64,000 nucleotides of DNA from Bog-159 sp963709155. GTDB taxonomy: Bacteria; Acidobacteriota; Terriglobia; Bryobacterales; Bryobacteraceae. This document shows, one piece after another, positions 16,687-24,400 of the stretch. A program made the translations under genes and the position numbers. The notes under the pieces were generated by a model, which was not told where the DNA came from, did not search any database, and saw only the letters and a list, made by a program, of their open reading frames with translations. The stretch covers positions 62,001 to 126,000 of the forward strand of contig CAVPVD010000003.1 in assembly GCA_963709155.1 (NCBI GenBank). Direction: 5' to 3'. Position 1 is the stretch's first letter. Each line of letters starts with the position of its first letter.

Positions 16687-17355
16687 CTAGTGATTGCGCG
16701 GAAATCTGTCCTCGCGCCGCGCTTCACAGAATACAACGACGCCCTCGAAGAGCGCCACAGCAGCAGCGGCGTAATTGCGCAAGTCGTCTTCCGTCACGAA
16801 TAAGTCCTCTCCGGCGAGCGGCATCGCGAGCGGTTCCTGGCGCTCAAACCCGCTTGCTCCCATTTCGGCTCGAATATGCGAAACTGCCGGATTCTGGAAC
16901 AGATCCGGCGGCAACTCCCTCAATTGCTTTGCCGACCTTCCCTCTGCATGCTTTACGGAGTTTGCGACCAGGCGAAGTTCGTTTAACTTGGCCCACGGCT
17001 CCAGTGCCGACAGATCGATTCCGAGGTTTGTCATGTACCATGTTTTGACGACGTCCAATTCCGTGTTGCGGACCCTTTCATAGGCGCAATCGAGGCTCAA
17101 CGCGCCAAGTTGCTGCTCGATCAAATGATAGAGTCCGGCGGCCAGCAGATTGACCGTCAACTGACGGAGAGAAACCATTGTTTCCCACCACGCCAAGCTA
17201 TGATCATTCGCCCAATCCGCAACATCGCCGGGATCGGTGTACTCGTTTCCGGGGTAGTTGTCAAAAAACTCGTTCGCCTTCTCATTGGCACGTTCATCGA
17301 GATTGTCGAAGGTCCTCAGCACATCGCGAAACAGATCCTCATCGAATGCGAGCAA
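16687..17355 (-). CDS. Uncharacterised protein, possibly HEPN-like
   Basis: 222 residues, mostly helical, acidic, without signal peptide or membrane helix. I do not recognise the family. It contains 'LRQLTVNLLAAGLYHLIEQQL' and 'LNELRLVANSVKHAEGRSAKQL'; the latter, with R..N..KH, resembles HEPN-type helical proteins whose R-N-x-H motif cuts RNA, but the spacing is not canonical. The start at 17355 is a TTG. The frame stays open 30 codons further upstream with no ATG or GTG, so the N-terminus is uncertain and could be frameshifted. It sits between two toxin-antitoxin pairs, which fits a defence or toxin-like role but proves nothing. Confidence 0.6.
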   Translation of the reverse strand: MLAFDEDLFRDVLRTFDNLDERANEKANEFFDNYPGNEYTDPGDVADWANDHSLAWWETMVSLRQLTVNLLAAGLYHLIEQQLGALSLDCAYERVRNTELDVVKTWYMTNLGIDLSALEPWAKLNELRLVANSVKHAEGRSAKQLRELPPDLFQNPAVSHIRAEMGASGFERQEPLAMPLAGEDLFVTEDDLRNYAAAAVALFEGVVVFCEARREDRFPRNH

Positions 17356-17679
17356 GGAGGCATCACTCGCACTCGAACGTCCCTCGCGACGTAAGCGCCC
17401 GTCATTGTTCGCGCCCGATCAGATTCCCAGCCTTTCGGCGCTGCCTAGGAAGCCGCCCCTTTGTTCTCGCGACAAGCCCGAACGCAGCCTTCCACTCGCT
17501 AATCGTAACCGGCCTCGACCCGAGTGCGGGTCCGTTTCGCAACCGAAAGATGCTTGACCGTACTTCGTTAGCGCTCTGCCCCCGGAATGTGCCCGCCAAA
17601 TTGTCGCTGGGATTAACCTCGGAAGTCGGCTTGGCACCATGTCCCACCACGGTACAATGGGGTAGAGGAATGCGGGCCG
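17356..17679. other. Intergenic 324 bases, no gene supported
   Basis: Divergent space between the unknown minus-strand gene and the second antitoxin. Short open frames on both strands have no recognisable motif. It should contain promoters for both genes; no consensus pair is obvious. Confidence 0.5.
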
Positions 17680-17952
17680 ATGGCGAACCTGAATATCGAA
17701 ATGCCGGACGACCTGGCGCGTAGCCTTGAGGGAATCGCAGCGTCACAGCGCAAGAGCATCCAAGAACTGGCCCTGGAGCGGTTGATTTCGCTCGTCGAAG
17801 ACATCCCCGGATATCGTGCCGGATCCCCAGTCGCGGTTCTGCGCGCGATGCAGGGGCCACCCCACCCAACGGCTGCGGATGTCGATGAGCTCGATGCCCT
17901 CATAGCTAACGGTCGTCTTCCGATCTGCGCACTTGACCTCTTTTCGGAGTGA
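17680..17952 (+). CDS. Antitoxin partner of second PIN toxin
   Basis: 90 residues starting 'MANLNIEMPDDLARSLEGIA', an RHH-like strand-helix start, followed by 'KSIQELALERLISLVEDIPG' and an acidic tail ('ADVDELDALIANGRLPI') as in VapB-type antitoxins. Six bases separate its stop from the PIN gene, so the pair is an operon. The family is assigned from pattern plus context. Confidence 0.72.
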   Translation: MANLNIEMPDDLARSLEGIAASQRKSIQELALERLISLVEDIPGYRAGSPVAVLRAMQGPPHPTAADVDELDALIANGRLPICALDLFSE

Positions 17953-17958
17953 TCCGAC

Positions 17959-18336
17959 GTGATCTATCTTCTCGATACAAACGCGATCAGCGCTCTGATG
18001 CGGGCGGACCCGCGGATGGCGTCGTGGCTTTCATCCATCGCGGCGGATGACCGGGTCGTGATCTGCACAATCACTCGTGGCGAAATCCTGTTCGGCCTGG
18101 AGCGTCTGGCACCTGGACGGCGCCGAAACGAGTTGGAAAGGAAAGCGGTGAGTTTGTTCGCCGTTTTGCCGTGTGAACCGGTCGCATCGACAGCCGCCGA
18201 TCGGTATGCAAGTGTGAAGGCTGCTCAACAGCGCCGGGGGCTTCCGCTGGACGAGAACGACCTCTGGGTTGCTGCGGCCACACTTGCCATCGACGCAACA
18301 CTCGTCAGCCGGGACAGTGACTTCCACGCAGTCTAG
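17959..18336 (+). CDS. PIN-domain ribonuclease toxin (VapC-type), second
   Basis: 125 residues from a GTG. Classic VapC layout: 'MIYLLDTNAISALM' (Asp6), 'ITRGEILFGLERL' (Glu), 'LPLDENDLWVAAATL' (Asp) and 'LVSRDSDFHAV' (Asp at the C-terminus). It is predicted to be an RNase inhibited by the preceding antitoxin. The gene ends about 130 bases before the left inverted repeat of the IS element, so the element did not disrupt it. Confidence 0.9.
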   Translation: MIYLLDTNAISALMRADPRMASWLSSIAADDRVVICTITRGEILFGLERLAPGRRRNELERKAVSLFAVLPCEPVASTAADRYASVKAAQQRRGLPLDENDLWVAAATLAIDATLVSRDSDFHAV

Positions 18337-18463
18337 GGGCTGGCAGTGGTCGAGTTCTAACCGCATTACTCCCGATAAGTCGTTAGCGCCCTATCGGGAC
18401 TGCCTCGGGCGCGATGGCCGCGAGAATAGTGAGGTGCGCGGGCCGAGGCAGTTTCGATAGGGG

Positions 18464-18492
18464 CGACTTGAAGGAAGCCGCTGGCGGGGCGG
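18464..18492. repeat. Left terminal inverted repeat of IS element
   Basis: CGACTTGAAGGAAGCCGCTG followed by GCGGGGCGG. It pairs with the reverse complement of 20511-20539 with two mismatches. Confidence 0.8.
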
Positions 18493-18719
18493 GCCGCGCT
18501 ATGGAGCCGCTAGCGTGTTCCGGGGGTTTAGAGGCTGGCAGCGCGAGTCACTGCTGACGAACGCAGGCCGAGTAAGGCAGCTCCGCAGGTGTCCAGATAT
18601 CTTGGCAGTGGTCAGTTGGAGAAAACAGTGGTGACGTGGAAGGGGTTCGGCTCTGGCAGAGAGACACGAATGCGTCCGCGCACCCGGGCACGTGATTGAG
18701 CCACGGGATCTGCCGTGAC

Positions 18720-19564
18720 CTACGAGCTGTCGAGAGGTCTGCACCTGGAAGCCAGCTGGCGGGCGGAGAGATTAGGGCCGACCTTCATTTCTCCATTGCA
18801 ACGAGGACACCGCCAGGTGGAACCGTTGCCGGCTTGGCGTATACGACCCACCGTTGCTTGAAAAGTGAATCGACAAAAATGGCGAATCGCTTGGGGTTTG
18901 CCAGTTGAGCGACGGAGCCGGAAAAAACGAGCTTCCCTTCCTGGAACGCCTTCCGTAAACCGTCAACGAACTTTGCTCTAAAGACGGAGCTGAGCACGTC
19001 TACCGGCAAGAAGAAGGCGTACTTCGGGTGAATCCAACGCTGGCGGTCGGCGGCGAGTCCGCCTGCTGGAACCACGCAGTGTACATGGGGATGCAAGAGC
19101 AGGTTTTGGCCCCAGGTGTGCAGAATGCTGATAAAACCAATCTGCGCCCCCAGTCGTTTGGGGTTAGACGCCACTTCGAGCATGGTGTCCGCGCTGGCGC
19201 GAAAAAGCAGGTCATAAAGAACCTGCGCGTTGCGCAGACAGAGCGGGTTCAACTCATGCGGCAAGGTGAACACGACGTGGAAGTAAGGAACGTCGAGGAG
19301 TTCGTTCTCTCGTGCAGCGAGCCAGCGTTGGCGAGCTTGTGCCTGACACTTCGGACAGTGTCGGTTCCGGCAGGAGTTATAGGAGATGGCCTGCTGACCG
19401 CATTGGGAACATTGATCGATGTGCCCTCCCAGAGCCGCCGTGCGACAGCGGGTGATTGCCCGCAGCACGCTCAGCTGCTGGTAGCTCAACCAGGGGCTCT
19501 GGTCCATGAAGCGGTCGCCTTGCTTGTGGAGTAGATCGGCTACCTCCACCGCAGGCCGGGTCAT
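18720..19564 (-). pseudogene. IS91-family transposase with internal deletion and frame change
   Basis: The intact N-terminal part (from ATG 19564) has the zinc-binding domain ('CSQCGQQAISYNSCRNRHCP', about residues 52-72) and the start of the HUH domain ('FHVVFTLPHELNPL', 'HTWGQNLLLHPHVHCVVPAGG'). At about residue 244 ('RWVVYAKP') the frame runs into unrelated residues and stops at 18785. Another minus-strand frame, from about 18826 to the TAG at 18720, reads 'STWRCPRCNGEMKV...PLDSS', which is the normal C-terminal zinc ribbon of these transposases. The region normally carrying the 'RYLGRYTHRIAIS' segment and catalytic tyrosine is missing. So an internal deletion joined the two ends out of frame. 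Confidence 0.85.
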
Positions 19565-20457
19565 TGCGGTTTACGCAATCTCCGGGAAAGCGCGCAGTTT
19601 GCCGGATTCGGAACGACGATCTGTTCGAGGGGGTTTCTGGCGGCTTGCAGGTGGCGCCGCGAAAGATGCAGGTAAACTGTGGTCGCCTCCAGATCCGAGT
19701 GGCCGAGCATCATCTGTATGCTCCTCAGGTCAGCGCCGGACTCGAGAAGGTGGGTGGCGAAGCAGTGGCGAAGCGTATGGGGTGTCACCCGCTTCTTGAT
19801 ACCGGCGCGGATGGTCGCTTCGTGCACGGCCTGCCAGACGATCTTTTCGGTTATCGGTTTGTCCGCCCGCGAGTGATTCACAGTTCCGGGGAATAAGTAG
19901 GTCTCGGGTCGCATCCAACGGTAGTATTCACGCAGGGCGCCGAGCAGCTTCTTACTCAGAGGAACTTCCCGGCCGATGCCGCCTTTGCCTTGTACAACGC
20001 GAAGCATCATGCGCTGGCTGTCAATATCGGTGACCTTGAGTCGGCACAACTCAGCGCGGCGCAGGCCCGTCGAGTAGAGGGTCATCAACATGGTGCGGTG
20101 GTAGAGGTTGCGTGCCGCGCCAATCAACTGGGCAACTTCGCCCGGGCTGAGAATTACCGGCAGTCGCAGGCGTTCTTTCGGATACGGCAGATCCTCCTTC
20201 ATATCCCGCCGCTTGAGCACTTTGATGTAGAGAAAGCGGAGCGCGCAAATGTTCAGGACAACGGTGTTGACGGCCAGCTTCCGAGTTCCGAGCAGGTACG
20301 CGTGGTAGCTTCGAAGGTCATCGGGACCGACCTCGTCGATCGGTGCATTCACGTGGGCACGGAAATATTCTACTGCTTTCAAGTACGAGTGAATCGTGGT
20401 GGCAGCATAGTTGCGGCGTACGAGCTCTTCTCGCATCCGCTCGATAAGTATGGTCAC
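19561..20457 (-). CDS. Tyrosine recombinase (XerC/D-like) of the IS element
   Basis: 298 residues. N-terminal SAM-like core-binding domain (residues 1-90, 'YAATTIHSYLKAVEYFRAH'). The catalytic domain has Arg in 'YSTGLRRAELCRL', Lys in 'VVQGKGGIGREVPL', 'HTLRHCFATHLLESG' (His-x-x-Arg), 'MMLGHSDLEATTVYLHLS' (His and the nucleophilic Tyr). All catalytic residues are present. It ends with an ATGA overlap onto the transposase gene, the arrangement seen in IS91-related elements that carry a second recombinase. It is probably still active as a protein even though its partner is broken. Confidence 0.92.
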   Translation of the reverse strand: MTILIERMREELVRRNYAATTIHSYLKAVEYFRAHVNAPIDEVGPDDLRSYHAYLLGTRKLAVNTVVLNICALRFLYIKVLKRRDMKEDLPYPKERLRLPVILSPGEVAQLIGAARNLYHRTMLMTLYSTGLRRAELCRLKVTDIDSQRMMLRVVQGKGGIGREVPLSKKLLGALREYYRWMRPETYLFPGTVNHSRADKPITEKIVWQAVHEATIRAGIKKRVTPHTLRHCFATHLLESGADLRSIQMMLGHSDLEATTVYLHLSRRHLQAARNPLEQIVVPNPANCALSRRLRKPQ

Positions 20458-20510
20458 AGAAATTCTCCTGTGACAACTTTATCCGCTAGCGTCCACCAAT
20501 GCTCGCTCGG

Positions 20511-20539
20511 CCGCCGCGCCAGCGGCTTCGTTCAAGTCG
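20511..20539. repeat. Right terminal inverted repeat of IS element
   Basis: Reverse complement reads CGACTTGAACGAAGCCGCTG followed by GCGCGGCGG, matching the left repeat at 27 of 29 positions. Confidence 0.8.
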
Positions 20540-20578
20540 GCTTGCCGCCACTTGCGCGAAACCTGACTACAGTACGGC

Positions 20579-21451
20579 TTACTCGGGCAGGTATCCTTCG
20601 CGCGCGCGGATTTTTGCATCTTTCGGGCCGTTGAGGACTAACTGAATCTTGCGCCATCCGAAGCCGTGCACCGGGGGAGGCTTGTAGGTGAGCATATATC
20701 CGTGCTGCATGTCTTCAGATATATCCTGGAACACGGTTTCCACGTCCTTGGGCTTTTTTACGGTGTAGGCTACGCCGCCGGTCACCTGCGAGATCTCCTT
20801 CAATCCGCGGCTCAAAGCGGGACTGGTGACCGCCTCGCCTTCCCCGATGGTATAGATCGCGATCCCCAGTTTCTTCACGCGCGCCAGCGCCGTGTTGGCA
20901 TTCAGCACGCTGGCATTGTCGTCGCCATCCGTGAACACGATCATGGATTTCTTCCCGTTGCGCTTGCCAATGGCCGCGGCCGCCTGCGAGATGGAATCGA
21001 ACAGGGCGGTCTCGCCGGCGGCCCGGGTGCGCAGCACCGCGGTCTTCAGGGCGCTTTTGTCGGTCGAGAAATCCTGCAACACCTGCAGGGAAGTGTTGAA
21101 GCTGTAAATCGCGACGGCATCCTCCGGGCGAAACTCATCGATCAGATGCATCACGGCGTTCTTCACGGCGGGTAGGGCGCGGAACATGCTGCCGGTGGTA
21201 TCGAGCACGATCGCGCACGAGAGACTGGCCGAGTTCGATTCGAAGGTGACGATGGGTTGCGGCACGCCTTCGTCCAACAGCTCGAAGCTATCGCCTTTTA
21301 GGCCATCCATGTAATGGCCGTGGTGGTCGAACACGGTGGCGTAGACTTCCACCAGGCGGACGTCCGACCGGAAGACGGCCATGCCATCCTGCGCGGGCAG
21401 CGCGCTCGATGCGCCAAAAATCGCGAGGCACGTGAGGGTCCGGAATCTCAT
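20579..21451 (-). CDS. VWFA-related acidobacterial-domain protein
   Basis: 290 residues from the ATG at 21451, which overlaps the stop of the TPR gene (ATGA). A signal peptide ('LTCLAIFGASSALPAQ') leads to a short beta domain ('VRLVEVYATVFDHHGHYMDGL', 'FELLDEGVPQPI') and a von Willebrand A domain with the metal-binding site DTTGS ('AIVLDTTGSMF', about residue 78), 'GETALFDSI' and 'MIVFTDGDDNAS'. The C-terminal end 'KIRAREGYLPE' is typical of the family TIGR03436. The periplasmic or secreted role is unknown. Translational coupling to the giant TPR protein suggests the two form a complex. Confidence 0.88.
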   Translation of the reverse strand: MRFRTLTCLAIFGASSALPAQDGMAVFRSDVRLVEVYATVFDHHGHYMDGLKGDSFELLDEGVPQPIVTFESNSASLSCAIVLDTTGSMFRALPAVKNAVMHLIDEFRPEDAVAIYSFNTSLQVLQDFSTDKSALKTAVLRTRAAGETALFDSISQAAAAIGKRNGKKSMIVFTDGDDNASVLNANTALARVKKLGIAIYTIGEGEAVTSPALSRGLKEISQVTGGVAYTVKKPKDVETVFQDISEDMQHGYMLTYKPPPVHGFGWRKIQLVLNGPKDAKIRAREGYLPE

Positions 21452-24400
21452 AGGGTCTTCAGTATCGACACTAGTTTCTGCTCGTCCAGGCTGGAGAAGG
21501 CCAGCGGCACGGGCCGCCAGTCCTTGGGGTCGGCCATCTGCAATTTTCGCAGAAGCTCGAGGGCCAGCGGCTCGGCCAGGGTGGCGAGGGCCGCGGCCGG
21601 GATGCCCGCCTGTCCCGCGGAATCGATCAGATACAGCTTCAACTCCGATACGCGTTCCGCCATCATCATGGGCACCATGACGCGCTCGTATTCTTCGTAG
21701 GGCGCCAGGCGCAACAGGTGCGAATGGTCGCAGCCGTCCAGTTGCGGATGGCTGCTGCCGAGCCGCTCCAGCGCCTCCCCGGCGTCTGCAGAAGCCGGCG
21801 TCCACTGGCGTAGGGCGCGCGTCACGGGCGAATCCCAGGCATCGAGTTTGTATCCCGCCAGGTACGTCTCGGCCAGAAAGTAAAGATCGCTAAGGGTGAC
21901 CGCCTGCCAGACGGGTTTCCAATCCCGCGCGCGCAGCCCGCTCATCAGATCCGCGCGCCGGCTCAAAGACAAGGTACCCAAAGTCGACTCCGAAAGGCTT
22001 GCGAACATTTCCGGGTTCGTGGAAGCCCGCTCAATCCACTCGCGCGCCAAGCGGATTTTCAGGCCGAACAGCAGCATATCCTTATCGGTAATGGTTCTCC
22101 AGCCGGTGGAGCGGAGCGAGCCGATCTGCGAGGCCACCACCATCTCCGCATTGCCCGTGGGCGCGCCCTTGCCGGCCACCCGGCCCACTGCCGTGCTGAA
22201 TCCGGCGAACCCGCCGGTCAGGTAACTGCCGGCCTCTTCGCTGCTTACCTCCAACTCGGGCGCGTGCCCGAATAGGTCGGGATGTCCGACGGGTTCCAGA
22301 TCGACGAATTCGTGTTTGCGCAGGAACAAGGGGTCTTCGGAGATCAACAGGTCGTCGGGACGGAAGTAGTAGGCGTAGACGATGCCGGTGAGCGCCAGCT
22401 TCACCTGCGGATTGATTTCCGCCAGCAGTTCGCGGCACAGATGCTCGGTTTCTTTCCGGTCGCTCTTCCGCTTGGCCGCGCTTTTCTGCAGCCTGGCGAT
22501 CAGTTCGGCGACTTTCTTGGGCTGATACGCGACCAAGTTGTCGCGGCGCTTGCCCTTGACCTTGAGGGTTTTGGGCACATCGACTACCGGGAGCGCGGCG
22601 CTGTTGGTTTCGAGCGACCGGAGAGCTTCGGCGCTATCCCCTTTGCCCTCGATCAGCTTATTGGACGCATCGTAGATGCCGTACAGCGCGGCCAGGGGCG
22701 GCACGTGCTGCAACTCATAAACGTGCCGGTAATCCTTATCGCGGCCGGCGGACCAGTCCGTGCCGAAGGTCGCGCCGTCGACTTCGAAAGTCTCTTGCGC
22801 GGAATGGCCGAAGAGCATGGTGCGCATCGCATCGTCCGGCGGCGCGTTGCCGGCCGCCGATTCCCGCAGCATCCGGCGCATCACATCGAGCGAAGCGCCG
22901 GCGAAGTCCGCCTGCCCGCCGCCACGCCCGAAGCTGTCGCAGAGCTGCCGGAACAACTCCGCGGCCTGCTTGCCGGACAACAGCCCGGATTCCTGGTCCA
23001 GGCACAATAGCCGCACGAGAGCGTGAAACTCGCCCCAGACGGAATTCATTTCCAGCACCGGGAGGGACTCCAGCTTCTCCGCCATATTGAAGAAGCTCTC
23101 GAAGTCTTCGTGGCTCAACGCGGAGAGGCTGGCGAAATACGGGTAAACGGACCGGCTCCGCGGATATTGACCCGCGAGCAACAAGGCGGACGATTCATCG
23201 AGCGGCTCGGAGCGGTGCGATTCGATGCGCACGACGGCCAGGAAATTGTCGAGCTCCGATTGCGTGGCCTTATAGCGGGTGCGCGCCAGGCGCAGCAGGA
23301 TCTCGTCTTCCTCGTCGGGAGCGGCGGCCTTCGCCACCTTCTTCATCATCTTCGCGCTACGCGCTACCGAGTTCACCTGGCCCTTGGCCACCAGCCAGAC
23401 TTCGGGGCTGCCCGGGAACTCCACGCTGCCGTCGGCATCGAGCGGCACCTCCCGCAGGACATCGAAGAAGGATGTCTGCAGGCTCTCCTTGCCGGCGCCG
23501 CGTGCCACCTCCGGAGCCTGGCGGTAGAGCTCGTAGAATTTGGACGTGCGCGCGCCGCTGCGCGTAAAGAACCGCTGATGCGCCAGGTCGAGTTGCGCCA
23601 GAGTCGCGTAAAACGAGAGCAGTTTGCCGTCGTCCTTCTCGATCAGCGCCCGGAAAAATAGACCCGGCCGCGCCGGCGAAACGCCCACCATCTTCTCCCA
23701 GATCGGCTCGGCGGCCAGGCCGCCCGGCACCGCCGCGTGGGTCTGATGCAGCGCCAGCGCGGACGAGAACAGCGACAGCACATCCGCGTATTTGTCGGCC
23801 AGCGTCTTCAAATCGGTTCCGGCCAGAAACGCTTCCGCGGCGTCCTTGTCCATGGCGCTCAGCCCGGTGTACAGCTTGGCCACGCGCGTGTCGCGCGCCA
23901 GCGCGCCCGCAAATCCCCCGGCCGGCTCGTCCTTGGGATAGAACGCTTTCTTCCAGGTATCGACGCCGAACAGGACGGGCGCCCAATCGTCGCGAATCTC
24001 GAAGTTGAAATCCTGGTGCGACTGCAAGGCCTCCTGCATGCCGGCTTCGTCGATCGCCAGGGCGCTGGTGGTTTCCTGCCGCTTGGCCTGGGCGACCTTT
24101 TCGCCCGCATCCAGGGTGACCTCGTTCTTATTCACCTTCAGCTTCCAACCCAGCAGATTGAGAATCTTCTCCGTCTGCTTCTGCGCTTTCTTGTCGCGCA
24201 GCGTGACTGTAAGTTTCACCGTGTTATGGTCGCGCTGGCCGAGCCCTTCGAGCTCCGAAACCAATTCGAAATGCGCGCGGATGGCCTCGAAATAGGCGTT
24301 GGCGAGCTTGTCGTTGCGTTGTTTGTTCAGCCGCACGGCCTTCGCGTACTCGACGAAGAAGCGCTCCGGCGAAATCTTGGCTTTGCTGTGGGCGATGAAG

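Larger units (their letters stand above)
18464..20539 (-). mobile_element. IS91-like insertion element with tyrosine recombinase gene, defective
   Basis: About 2.08 kb bounded by 29-base inverted repeats identical at 27 positions (18464-18492 and 20511-20539), with an inner GCTAGCG pair (18509-18515, 20484-20490). It carries two minus-strand genes overlapping by ATGA: an XerC/D-like recombinase, then an IS91-type transposase that has lost its catalytic C-terminal part. About 230 bases between the left repeat and the transposase tail (18493-18719) hold no gene. No target duplication is obvious. The element lies between the second VapBC pair and a VWA gene. Confidence 0.8.

Noticed and set aside
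17402..17869. 155-codon minus-strand frame over the second antitoxin
   Set aside because: It overlaps the start of an antitoxin-toxin operon with good family match and shows no recognisable motif.
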